In this document: positions 1-7,881 of the stretch, piece after piece | How the letters are laid out: each line of letters opens with the position of its first letter | How positions within the stretch are numbered: the first letter of the stretch is position 1 | From: a bacterium | Lineage (GTDB): Bacteria; Bacillota; Bacilli; Lactobacillales; Streptococcaceae | DNA length: 64,000 bases | Direction: 5' to 3' | Assembly (NCBI GenBank): GCA_905221205.1 | Contig: CAJNCG010000004.1 | Span: 1 to 64,000 of the forward strand | The notes under the pieces: model-generated | Seen by the model: the letters and a program-made list of their open reading frames with translations, nothing else | The model's database searches: none | Told to the model about the DNA's origin: nothing | Made by a program: the position numbers and the translations under genes

Positions 1-77
1 CGAACACAGAAGTTAAGCCCTAGAACGCCGGAAGTAGTTGGGGGTTGCCCCCTGTGAGATATGGAAGTCGCTTAGCT
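1..77 (+). rRNA. rrf: 5S rRNA, 3' part
   Basis: The window opens inside a 5S rRNA. The stretch CGAACACAGAAGTTAAGCCC is the conserved 5S core, and the gene ends near GGAAGTCGCTTAGC just before a tRNA. The 5' part lies outside the window. It is the last rRNA gene of an rrn operon that continues into tRNA-Asn. The exact 3' end is estimated. Confidence 0.93.
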
Positions 78-81
78 TTAT

Positions 82-155
82 TCCGCCATAGCTCAGTTGG
101 TAGTAGCGCATGACTGTTAATCATGATGTCGTAGGTTCGAGTCCTACTGGCGGAG
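82..155 (+). tRNA. tRNA-Asn (GTT anticodon)
   Basis: A complete cloverleaf is visible. The acceptor arm TCCGCCA pairs with TGGCGGA, the D-arm holds AGCTCAGTTGGTAG, the anticodon stem CATGA/TCATG closes the loop CTGTTAA with anticodon GTT at 116-118, and the T-arm has GGTTCGAGTCC. The discriminator base is G155 and CCA is not encoded. The gene follows the 5S gene by a few bases and is probably cotranscribed with it. Confidence 0.96.
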
Positions 156-164
156 TAGTTAATA

Positions 165-188
165 AAAGGAGGTTTCGACCTCTTTTTT
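165..188 (+). terminator. rrn/tRNA operon terminator
   Basis: Stem GAGGT/ACCTC closes a TTCG tetraloop at 174-177 and is followed by six T (183-188). It ends the rRNA-tRNA transcript. Confidence 0.85.
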
Positions 189-252
189 ATGTAATTAATA
201 ATCTGTCTCGAATCATTAGGTGCTAGATATTTTTCTTGATAGGAGAAATATA

Positions 253-1090
253 GCTCTTTGTCAACTGTAATGGGGTGATGAGATGGTAAGTTATAACTTG
301 GAGAGGACCAAATTGGATCTCTCCTTTTTGATGTTCAAAGCGATGAGGATTTTGGAAATGAAACAGTGATAGTTGATAGAGTTCATAATTGGTCAAGTAT
401 GAGCTAAAGGAAATGTTTGCGAATAGTCACTTGAGTCCGCCCATACAGGTTAGCGACGATCTTTCTGGAATCAAAGTCCTGTGCAATGTCCTGTGCAATG
501 AAGCTAACTTACCTTTCTTGAAGCTGTAGCTGTATTCGTCCCAAGCCATGTGATTTGGAAGGAAAGATAGATCTGTCTTGAATGCTTTCAATTTACGAAT
601 AACTGTCGAAGTAGAGATAGATAGACTTTTTGCAATAGCCGTCATAGGGACTTTCTCGATTAATTTTTTAGTGATTTTCTGATTGACGTTTGTTTGCGAT
701 TTACTGATTCTTTTTACTAAGGAAGTCTCTGCGACAGCCATTTTTCCGCAGACTTTACAACAGAAACGACATTTTCTAAATTGAATGAGTGTCTTATAGC
801 CCGCACACTCTAGATAGAGGACTTTAGATTCTTTTGGGAAGTCATATTTAGCTATTTGCCCTAGGCAATGTGGACACTTAGTGTCAGGATGATCTAGCTT
901 AGCGATAATTTCCTTGTGTGTATCCATATTGATGATATCTAGAATTTTGATGTTTGAGTCTTGGATATCAAGTAGTTTTGTGATAAAAAGTAATGATTCC
1001 ATATGATTTTTTCTATGGAACTTTTTTCTACAACAAAATAGGTTCCATAATATCTATAGGGGATTTACCCACTACAAATATTATAGAGCC
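253..1090 (-). mobile_element. decayed ISL3-family insertion sequence
   Basis: Related ends in inverted orientation bound the remnant: GCTCTTTGTCAACTGTAATGGG at the left and, read from the right, GGCTCTATAATATTTGTAG. Between them lies one transposase reading leftward that has lost a large internal part. The far left still encodes a C-terminal trace resembling IALNIKKER, while the centre of the gene is missing. The family call rests on recognition of ISL3/IS1167-type transposase sequence. The remnant sits between the rrn operon and comW. Confidence 0.75.
427..1002 (-). pseudogene. ISL3-family transposase, N-terminal remnant
   Basis: This encodes the N-terminal zinc-binding and helix-turn-helix part of an ISL3 transposase. 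Cys pairs CPHC (about residue 43) and CRFCCKVCGK (about 78) are visible, followed by an HTH around residues 115-140 and the start of the catalytic region (HMAWDEYSYSFKKGKL). A 12-bp direct duplication of ATTGCACAGGAC near 480-503 accompanies a frameshift. After it the original frame can still be read as AQDFDSRKIVANLYGRTQ for a short way. Full family members run to roughly 400 residues, so this one cannot be active. Confidence 0.8.
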
Positions 1091-1230
1091 TGATTATCAG
1101 GATAATTTTTTAAATCATTTATAGGAAATTTTTTATTTTTAGGGATTTAATAGTTTGTTTTTGATGTAAGATATTTATTTATATTCTGTCAACTTTTCTT
1201 ATTTTCTATCTTGTTGAGGTTGGTATTTTA

Positions 1231-1260
1231 ACAATTCAGGAATTTATAATAACTATTTGT
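1231..1260 (+). promoter_or_regulatory. ComE-binding box upstream of comW
   Basis: Two imperfect direct repeats, ACAATTCAG (1231-1239) and ACTATTTGT (1252-1260), are separated by 12 bases. This is the established arrangement of ComE response-regulator sites at early competence genes. A -10-like TAGAAT follows at 1271-1276. The site predicts induction of comW by competence-stimulating peptide through ComD/ComE. Confidence 0.8.
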
Positions 1261-1309
1261 AATTTTTTGTTAGAATAAGTTCATAAATAGAAAAAAGGAG
1301 TGTAGGCTT

Positions 1310-1546
1310 ATGCTACAAAGTATTTATGATCAGATGACTGACTTCTATGACAGTATCGAAGAAGAGTATGCGACTGTCTTTGGTAATAGTTGGGACTGGG
1401 AACATTTTCATTTTAAATTTTTGATTTATTATTTAGTTCGATATGGTATTGGGTGTCGTAGGGATTTTATTGTTTACCATTATCGTGTTGCTTATCGTTT
1501 GTATCTTGAAAAGATGATAATGAATCGGGGTTTTATTTCTTGTTGA
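1310..1546 (+). CDS. comW: competence regulator ComW
   Basis: A 78-residue protein beginning MLQSIYDQMTDFYDSIEEEY, which I recognise as ComW. In pneumococcus ComW stabilises the alternative sigma factor ComX and helps it engage RNA polymerase during competence; that is established for the family. The sequence is rich in aromatic and charged residues and has no enzymatic motif. The start is set by AAAAAAGGAG at 1291-1300. The ComE box upstream marks it as an early competence gene. It lies next to purA, as in pneumococcus. Confidence 0.93.
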   Translation: MLQSIYDQMTDFYDSIEEEYATVFGNSWDWEHFHFKFLIYYLVRYGIGCRRDFIVYHYRVAYRLYLEKMIMNRGFISC

Positions 1547-1669
1547 GGTAATTTTAGTGAATTTCCGAACAAATTTACTCTTTTATAGAACGATTATGAT
1601 AAATAGCTATTAATTTTTCTAGAATAGTTTTTAATAGTTGGAAATAGCAAATCTTTCTATTGTTTCTTC

Positions 1670-1698
1670 TTGATAAAAAGGCGATTTTTTCTTATAAT
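1670..1698 (+). promoter_or_regulatory. purA promoter
   Basis: TTGATA (1670-1675) and TATAAT (1693-1698) are separated by 17 bases, a near-consensus sigma-A promoter. Transcription would start near 1705, giving a leader of about 70 nt before purA. A second TATAAT at 1710-1715 lacks an evident -35. Confidence 0.75.
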
Positions 1699-1707
1699 AA
1701 ATTGTAA

Positions 1708-3063
<1,356 letters not shown>

Positions 3064-3157
3064 GAGATTTTTAAGATTTGTTTAAGATAGGTCGGGTATA
3101 CTATAGACAGTTACAAGAAGACCTCCTAACTTGTTGTAACAAATATCCTAAACTTTT

Positions 3158-3178
3158 CTTTTTCATAATAATCTCCCT
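3158..3178. other. prophage attachment site attL core
   Basis: A 21-bp core beginning CTTTTTCATAATAA and ending TCTCCCT is repeated exactly at 37529-37549. The integrase gene lies 130 bp inside. Host DNA is to the left and phage DNA to the right. Confidence 0.9.
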
Positions 3179-3179
3179 T

Positions 3180-3208
3180 AACTCCACCCAATCAGGTGGA
3201 GTTTTTTG
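3180..3208 (+). terminator. phage-borne terminator behind purA
   Basis: Stem AACTCCACC/GGTGGAGTT with loop CAATCA, then a T-run. It lies on the phage side of attL and so replaces the host purA terminator that integration has moved to 37555. Confidence 0.85.
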
Positions 3209-3248
3209 GCTCTATTTCAGGCTTTTGGGGACTATTCTAAAAATCATT

Positions 3249-3300
3249 TTTCGATATTTTTCGGTATTTTTCGGATTTTGGTCGGGGAATTGGAGGGGAC
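3249..3300. repeat. candidate integrase arm repeats at the left end
   Basis: Three tandem copies of TTTTTCG(A/G)TA-like sequence run from 3249 to 3275. They are followed by TCGGGGAATTGGAGGGGAC (3282-3300), which recurs at the right end of the prophage (37471-37489) with one mismatch. Direct repeats flanking both sides of the core suggest arm-type binding sites. This is an inference. Confidence 0.45.
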
Positions 3301-3304
3301 TTTT

Positions 3305-4453
3305 TTAGCGAATATGACTAAGAAATAAATCTGTTGTCGCTTCAGCGAGTTCATCCTCAACTTGGTTATAACGATCTGTCATATAAACTTTTGTATGGCC
3401 CAGCGCTTGGCTTAATTGTTCAAGTGGAACTCCTGCAATAATGCTTTGAGTTGTGAAGAAGTGACGCATCATGTGAGGTGTTACATGCAATCCTGTTGCT
3501 TCATTCACTAGATTGAAGTTTCTATTTAACTGGTTTGGATTGATAAGACCACCTTTCTCGTTGATAGTGATATAATCCTTGTGCTGTTCCTTGATAATCC
3601 CTAACTTTCGCTTAATTTTAGAAGCTTCAGCTATCAGATAATAGATAAGGTCCGTTCCGATATCATCAAGGCAGACATATCGCTCTGAATCCTTCGTTTT
3701 AAGCCCCCCTTTCCCTTTCAAGGTCTGGTTGCTTCGACTGTCTCTAAGATGCAGTATAGCCCGTCCGCTGTCGTTCTGAGTGATGTCCATTGGACGCAAA
3801 CCAAAGACTTCTCCTCTTCTCAATCCAAAAATGGTAAGATAGGTCAGAGCGTAGAATTGTTTTGGCATAATCTCTTCTGCCTTTGCTATCCAAGTCTTAA
3901 ACTCTTTGAGAGTCACTTTCTTGTTAGCAGCAGGGATATCACTCTGGCCAATAAAGACACCTTTCAAGCGATTTGAGAGCAGATTTCCATTTTTGACGGC
4001 ATCATTCAGCAATGCCATGAAGCTGGAATTGAGAGTTTGAACAGTGTATCTGGTATGGTTCTGCAACTTTTCAGCGATAAAGAGTTCATACTCATTTCTA
4101 TCCAAATTTTTAAGCAGGATAGAACCAAACTTTGGCTTGATATGGTTCTTATAGAGATTGTCATTGAGGTAGTAGGAAGTGTCATTCCAGCGCCCTGTTG
4201 ACAATCTCTTTTCAGAATAGATATCCCAATATTGATCAAGTGTTAGATTAGTATTGATACCTAATTCTTGTTCTTGTATTTGTTGCTCAAGCTCTACCAA
4301 GGCTGCACGAGCTTGAGGGAGAGTTGTGAAACCACTTTTACTTTTTTCTCTTTTTTTACCTCGGAAGAAAAAAGAACGTCTGACATAGTAACGCTTGCCT
4401 TTAGCAGTCTCATAGTAATAGATATTTGGGTATTTTGTTTTATTATATTTCAT
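3305..4453 (-). CDS. int: phage tyrosine integrase
   Basis: Catalyses site-specific recombination between attP and attB. The 382-residue protein has an N-terminal arm-binding segment with aromatic and basic residues (1-55), a SAM-like core-binding domain (about 70-165) and a catalytic domain. Catalytic residues are visible: Arg212 in GLRRGEV, His327 and Arg330 in HMMRHFF, His353 in ALGHTK and the nucleophile Tyr362 in MTDRYNQV. The SD AAGGAG lies 7 bases before ATG. The gene points toward attL, the usual position for a phage integrase. Confidence 0.95.
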   Translation of the reverse strand: MKYNKTKYPNIYYYETAKGKRYYVRRSFFFRGKKREKSKSGFTTLPQARAALVELEQQIQEQELGINTNLTLDQYWDIYSEKRLSTGRWNDTSYYLNDNLYKNHIKPKFGSILLKNLDRNEYELFIAEKLQNHTRYTVQTLNSSFMALLNDAVKNGNLLSNRLKGVFIGQSDIPAANKKVTLKEFKTWIAKAEEIMPKQFYALTYLTIFGLRRGEVFGLRPMDITQNDSGRAILHLRDSRSNQTLKGKGGLKTKDSERYVCLDDIGTDLIYYLIAEASKIKRKLGIIKEQHKDYITINEKGGLINPNQLNRNFNLVNEATGLHVTPHMMRHFFTTQSIIAGVPLEQLSQALGHTKVYMTDRYNQVEDELAEATTDLFLSHIR

Positions 4454-4476
4454 TGTATTCTCCTTGTTTATCGGCT

Positions 4477-4490
4477 TCTGGACAAGGTCT
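4477..4490 (+). repeat. dispersed 14-bp motif, copy 1
   Basis: TCTGGACAAGGTCT lies upstream of the integrase gene, in its 5' leader when read on the minus strand. The same 14 bases occur at 8158-8171 (plus) and 37455-37468 (minus). Copies 1 and 2 share 18 bases (4473-4490 and 8154-8171). The function is unknown. Confidence 0.6.
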
Positions 4491-4504
4491 AAACATTGAG
4501 AATA

Positions 4505-4533
4505 TTGACATCCCCCCTTTCATGGTGTAAAAT
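4505..4533 (+). promoter_or_regulatory. promoter of the candidate phage small RNA
   Basis: TTGACA (4505-4510), 17 bases, TAAAAT (4528-4533). The spacer ends ATGGTG directly before TAAAATAG, resembling the rightward promoter at 5887-5915, whose spacer ends GGGTG before TAAAATAG. The spacer segment CCCTTTCATGGTG is a weak match to the operators found between CI and Cro. Confidence 0.65.
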
Positions 4534-4539
4534 AGGGTA

Positions 4540-4626
4540 TAGAAAAGAGGCCTTTTTAATGGCTGATTTTTATACAGGTTGAGCTTCACAATCAAACTTT
4601 GGCGAGGGCGATTGTGGGGCTTTTTT
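4540..4626 (+). ncRNA. candidate phage small RNA, about 87 nt
   Basis: A strong promoter is followed after about 87 nt by an intrinsic terminator, with no gene between. The terminator stem GCTTCACAATC/GATTGTGGGGC (4583-4593 and 4610-4620, 11 pairs including two G-U) holds a 16-nt loop and is followed by six T. The loop contains CTTTGGCGAG, identical to 5977-5986 and therefore complementary to the predicted CI mRNA leader. A 7-codon reading frame (MADFYTG) starts at 4559 behind AAGAGG. The transcript is antisense to the 3' region of the DUF4429 gene. Expression is inferred only from these signals. Confidence 0.55.
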
Positions 4627-4627
4627 G

Positions 4628-5035
4628 TTATTTCTTGACTTTATCTTTTAAAACTTTCTCTATGGCTTTCTTCAATTCCAAAATAGATGCTTTTTCATCT
4701 TTGGTAAAGGTTACTGTGTTTTCATCTTTTACGGCATCAAACACACCACCTTTTGAATCAGAAGATCCAGGATAAACAAGTTGAAGATATCCAACAGTTG
4801 AACCAGGTTCTTTCAGTTGGTATGCTGTAATTTCAGAGAGAAGGATTGACTTTTCACCATCTAAACCATGAAGTAAAACATTAGACATATTTGTCTTTCT
4901 TGCAATCCTGATAAAGTAATCATCGATTCTTACGACAGTTTTTGATTTTTTAAACTCAAAAACTCGCTCATTAGGCTCCTCTGTAAAAAGCTCGATTTCT
5001 ATAGATTCATTTTGTTTTTTGCCAAATAATGCCAT
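4628..5035 (-). CDS. DUF4429-like (PH-fold) prophage protein
   Basis: A 135-residue protein beginning MALFGKKQNESIEIELFTEE. The central part (about 28-95) looks like a small beta-rich PH-type domain of the DUF4429 kind, followed by a charged C-terminal helix. Its function is not known. It is the third gene of the leftward lysogeny operon after ImmA, with a good SD (AAAGGAAC) 8 bases before ATG. Such genes are common next to CI/ImmA pairs in streptococcal prophages. The family assignment is tentative. Confidence 0.6.
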   Translation of the reverse strand: MALFGKKQNESIEIELFTEEPNERVFEFKKSKTVVRIDDYFIRIARKTNMSNVLLHGLDGEKSILLSEITAYQLKEPGSTVGYLQLVYPGSSDSKGGVFDAVKDENTVTFTKDEKASILELKKAIEKVLKDKVKK

Positions 5036-5080
5036 AAATTTGTTCCTTTCTTATCTGCTTAAGTATTTTATAATTATATT

Positions 5081-5461
5081 TTATCCAACGAGAGTCAAAT
5101 ACTCTTCCTTAACCATAATCTCATCTGCTATGGTTTTTAAATTGTATTTCTCCATAAATGCCAAGTAATTAAATACGCTAGTATCGTCAGCGATATCCAA
5201 TTCGGCTTTCATGAGATGATGAATCATGTTGCGATTTGCTTCTAGCTCACACCTCTCACGGAAATTTTCATAGATATCTGGTGAATGGTTTTTATGTCCT
5301 ATTTCATGCAGGGCGACCTGGACTCTTTTATCTTCAGAGATTGCGTCACTTAAAAACATTGTTTTTAAAGCAGGGATATAAAATGCTTCATCAGGAAATA
5401 AGACATCTTCAAAGACCTCTATTTTGATACCTAAATTATAGGCAAGTTCCTTTTCAGTCAT
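5081..5461 (-). CDS. ImmA/IrrE-family metallopeptidase
   Basis: A 126-residue protein with zincin motif HEIGH at residues 52-56 and a downstream acidic ligand region (CELEANRNMIHHLM). ImmA-type proteases cleave the cognate CI/ImmR repressor and so allow induction; that role is established for ICEBs1 and related phages. It starts 5 bp after the CI-like gene stops and has an SD inside the end of that gene, so the two are translationally linked. The pair probably forms the SOS-responsive switch. Confidence 0.85.
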   Translation of the reverse strand: MTEKELAYNLGIKIEVFEDVLFPDEAFYIPALKTMFLSDAISEDKRVQVALHEIGHKNHSPDIYENFRERCELEANRNMIHHLMKAELDIADDTSVFNYLAFMEKYNLKTIADEIMVKEEYLTLVG

Positions 5462-5466
5462 ATAGA

Positions 5467-5826
5467 CTATCCTTTGCGTAAGTAGATTTCAATAATATTT
5501 TGGATTGCTTTCTTATCTTCATCTGATAATGGCTTACCATTGAAGCGCATAGCAGTCGAAGCGAGTTCCTCAACATCTACCTCTTTGCCTTCAAAATAGA
5601 ATTGTTCTTTTGAGTTGGCGACATTTGGGTTATCTGTACGTCCGAGTAGGTAGTCTGTGGATACGTTGAAGTAGTCGGCGATTTCTGAAATTCGTTCAGC
5701 GTTAGGTTTTTGAGATTTCAACTTATAGAGTGTATTTCTGCTGTAACCTAAATCTTCTTCTAACTTCATAAGAGAAATACCATGATTATCAGCAAGTTCT
5801 TTAATTTTTTCGTATGTCGGAAACAT
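5467..5826 (-). CDS. CI-like repressor (HTH XRE)
   Basis: A 119-residue protein beginning MFPTYEKIKELADNHGIS. An XRE-type helix-turn-helix spans about residues 8-58 (LMKLEEDLGYSRNTLYKLK), followed by STDYLLGRTD, the usual end of this domain, and a short C-terminal region without an autocleavage domain. The frame is open upstream to 5949, but AGAAAGG before 5826 and the family start favour the shorter form. The missing protease domain fits inactivation by the neighbouring ImmA. Four operator-like repeats lie just upstream. Confidence 0.85.
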   Translation of the reverse strand: MFPTYEKIKELADNHGISLMKLEEDLGYSRNTLYKLKSQKPNAERISEIADYFNVSTDYLLGRTDNPNVANSKEQFYFEGKEVDVEELASTAMRFNGKPLSDEDKKAIQNIIEIYLRKG

Positions 5827-5835
5827 TGTTAAATC

Positions 5836-5879
5836 AACCTTTCTGGAGCATAACAAAAAATATTTCAACTTTCTGGGTG
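5836..5879. promoter_or_regulatory. operator-like repeats next to the CI gene
   Basis: AACCTTTCTGGAG (5836-5848) and AACTTTCTGGGTG (5867-5879) match a consensus AACCTTTnTGGGTG that also appears at 5896-5909 and 6043-6055. The first copy lies in the CI leader close to its SD, so binding there could give autoregulation. Confidence 0.6.
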
Positions 5880-5886
5880 AAAAGTG

Positions 5887-5915
5887 TTGACATATCACCT
5901 TATTGGGTGTAAAAT
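5887..5915 (+). promoter_or_regulatory. rightward early promoter with embedded operator
   Basis: TTGACA (5887-5892), 17 bases, TAAAAT (5910-5915). The spacer holds CACCTTATTGGGTG (5896-5909), a CACC/GGTG dyad that is one of four repeated operator-like sites. Transcription would start near 5922, leaving a leader of about 205 nt before the Cro-like gene. Confidence 0.75.
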
Positions 5916-6037
5916 AGTTTTTGTAAGTTAATGAGTTAGTAAAAAACAAAGTTAAAACTTATCTAAAATTAAATAGCTTTGGCGAGCAAGTAAGTTGATA
6001 GATATAATGTTTTATCAAGGTTTTTAATTATGCTTTC

Positions 6038-6066
6038 ATTTTAACCTTTTGGGTGAAATATGTCAA
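6038..6066 (-). promoter_or_regulatory. leftward CI promoter with embedded operator
   Basis: On the minus strand TTGACA (6066-6061) is followed after 17 bases by TAAAAT (6043-6038). The spacer contains the operator-like CACCCAAAAGGTT, the reverse of 6043-6055. Transcription would start near 6031 and give a CI leader of about 205 nt. The promoter faces the rightward one at 5887-5915. Confidence 0.7.
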
Positions 6067-6126
6067 GCATTTTATAAAACAATTTACTAACTCCTTAACT
6101 TAACTAATTAAAAAGGAGGAGGTCAC

Positions 6127-6336
6127 ATGAGCCAACAACATCGTAAATGGATTGAGCTTGTAAAAGAGCGAATTGACAAACGTGGGTGGTCACAGACAGA
6201 CTTGGCCATTGTTGTAGGTGTTAGTCCATCAGCTATCACACAGTTGCTTAAGGATGGAAAAGGGAGCGATGACTTGAAGCTTCGCATTAATAAGAAGTTG
6301 CGGATCAGTGAGTCGTGGGAAAAATTTGAGGAGTAG
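6127..6336 (+). CDS. Cro-like HTH regulator
   Basis: A 69-residue protein that is essentially one XRE helix-turn-helix (about 19-55: WSQTDLAIVVGVSPSAITQLL). It is the first rightward gene behind AAAAAGGAGGAGG. By position it is the lytic regulator opposing CI. It could also be a plain phage DNA-binding protein. Confidence 0.75.
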   Translation: MSQQHRKWIELVKERIDKRGWSQTDLAIVVGVSPSAITQLLKDGKGSDDLKLRINKKLRISESWEKFEE

Positions 6337-6345
6337 GAGGGGAAG

Positions 6346-6468
6346 ATGGAAAAAATTATAGCTTATTCTGTTGAAGAATTATATAAAAAAGTTGCAGAAC
6401 AAGAAAAACGCATCTCAGAAATTGAAATGCGTTTAGGAATTAAACATTTGGAAGAAACTTCAGCATAA
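6346..6468 (+). CDS. small coiled-coil protein
   Basis: A 40-codon reading frame, MEKIIAYSVEELYKKVAEQE onward, with GGAGGGGAAG just before ATG. It is almost entirely a charged amphipathic helix (VEELYKKVAEQEKRISEIEMRL). It follows the Cro-like gene by 9 bp and its 3' end overlaps the convergent DUF4145 gene by 29 bp. The function is unknown. The strong SD and codon pattern support translation. Confidence 0.55.
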   Translation: MEKIIAYSVEELYKKVAEQEKRISEIEMRLGIKHLEETSA

Positions 6469-7099
6469 ACTTAGATTTGAAAATCTGAATGATAATATCT
6501 ACATAGTTTTTAAGTTGAGGTAATGAAATACTGGTACTCTTATTCCAATGAGTATAGCCGTTACCGACTATTCGGATAAAATGAAGAGCACCTTTTAAGA
6601 GGTCGTCATCTTTTACATACCTATCAATGGCATTGTTAAAAGTTAATTTTGGGTCAGATAAATATTCTTTTGTATCTAATTCAAAAGCCAAGGCGTAATC
6701 TTTTATTAAACATTCGATAGCAGAGCGGTAGCCTGTTCCTGCGATGTTTTCCAATCCCATTTTTTCAGCTTCAATCGCTTCACTGTAAAACTCTACAAAT
6801 CTAGGAGCATGTTCAATGAAAAGATCGTCTATATCGATAACAACTTTATTGGGATAAACAAGGATCATAGTTGTTTTGTCATCTTGGTTTAAATACTCTT
6901 GATTCGTCATATGGTATTTCTTACAAGCTGGACAACGATGGTGCAGAGTAAAAACGTAACCTTCTTGGATTTCTAATCTTCCTACTTCGTTGGTGGTTGG
7001 ATTGTTTCCGATTCCACACAAAGGACAAGATTGAGGAATTTGAATTGTTAAAGTTTTTGAGATCGCACTGAAATAATAATCAACAGTAGATACTTCCAT
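6440..7099 (-). CDS. DUF4145-like protein with zinc ribbon
   Basis: A 219-residue protein. Near the N-terminus CPLC (about 25) and CPAC (about 56) form a zinc ribbon. The C-terminal part (about 100-205) has the helical DUF4145 pattern (YRSAIECLIKDYA, HFIRIVGNGYTHW). It is encoded against the early operon between the Cro-like gene and the antirepressor, which is typical of a lysogenic conversion gene (moron). DUF4145 domains often accompany defence or restriction genes, so a superinfection role is possible but not shown. Confidence 0.65.
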   Translation of the reverse strand: MEVSTVDYYFSAISKTLTIQIPQSCPLCGIGNNPTTNEVGRLEIQEGYVFTLHHRCPACKKYHMTNQEYLNQDDKTTMILVYPNKVVIDIDDLFIEHAPRFVEFYSEAIEAEKMGLENIAGTGYRSAIECLIKDYALAFELDTKEYLSDPKLTFNNAIDRYVKDDDLLKGALHFIRIVGNGYTHWNKSTSISLPQLKNYVDIIIQIFKSKFMLKFLPNV

Positions 7100-7152
7100 A
7101 AGATTTCTCCAATCGTTTTTATTTCATTATACCAAATTTAGAAAGGAACTTT

Positions 7153-7869
7153 ATGAACGAAATTTTTAACTTTCACGGGCAGGAAGTCCGTACTTTGACA
7201 ATTGATGACGAGCCTTGGTTCGTTGGGAAGGATGTAGCGGATATCTTGGGATATGCGAATTCAAGAAAAGCAATTTTTGACCATGTAGATGAAGATGATA
7301 AGACAGATGGGGTAACGATTCGTGACGCCATGGGTAGAAATCAAAATCCTATCATCATCAACGAATCTGGACTCTACTCTCTTATCTTATCCAGTAAATT
7401 ACCTCAAGCGAAAGAGTTTAAACGTTGGGTGACTTCAGAGGTCTTACCAGCGATTCGAAAACAAGGCGGATTTATTCGTGAGGACTTGGATGAGGATGCT
7501 TTTATTGCTCTGTTTACTGGCCAGAAAAAATTGCGCGAGCAACAAGCTAGCATGATTGAAGATATCGACTATCTAAAAAACGAGCAACCGATTCATCCAA
7601 GCTATGCTCAGTCGCTACTGAAGAAGCGCAAGGCTCGTGTAGTGGCTTGCCTTGGTGGTATTGATAGTCCAGCTTATGCTGACAAGATTTTCGCTCAGTC
7701 AGTATTTAGACAAGCTGAGATTGACTTTAAAGACCACTTCAACATTAGTCGCTATGACTTACTGCCAAAGAAATTCGCAGAAGCAGCATTGAAATATTGG
7801 ATGACGTGGGAGCCAAGCACCAATACCAAGATGAAAATCATGAAATTGAACTCATTTGACGAAGGGTAG
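7153..7869 (+). CDS. phage antirepressor (BRO-N plus ORF6C-like)
   Basis: A 238-residue protein. Residues 1-105 form a BRO-N domain (WFVGKDVADILGYAN, LYSLILSSKLPQAKEFKRWV, LPAIRKQGG). The C-terminal part (about 135-235) resembles the ORF6C/KilA-C type region. Proteins of this architecture act as antirepressors in Gram-positive phages. The start has an SD (GAAAGGAAC) 5 bases upstream. It is the first rightward gene after the inserted DUF4145 gene. Confidence 0.85.
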   Translation: MNEIFNFHGQEVRTLTIDDEPWFVGKDVADILGYANSRKAIFDHVDEDDKTDGVTIRDAMGRNQNPIIINESGLYSLILSSKLPQAKEFKRWVTSEVLPAIRKQGGFIREDLDEDAFIALFTGQKKLREQQASMIEDIDYLKNEQPIHPSYAQSLLKKRKARVVACLGGIDSPAYADKIFAQSVFRQAEIDFKDHFNISRYDLLPKKFAEAALKYWMTWEPSTNTKMKIMKLNSFDEG

Positions 7870-7881
7870 GAGGGGAAGAAG

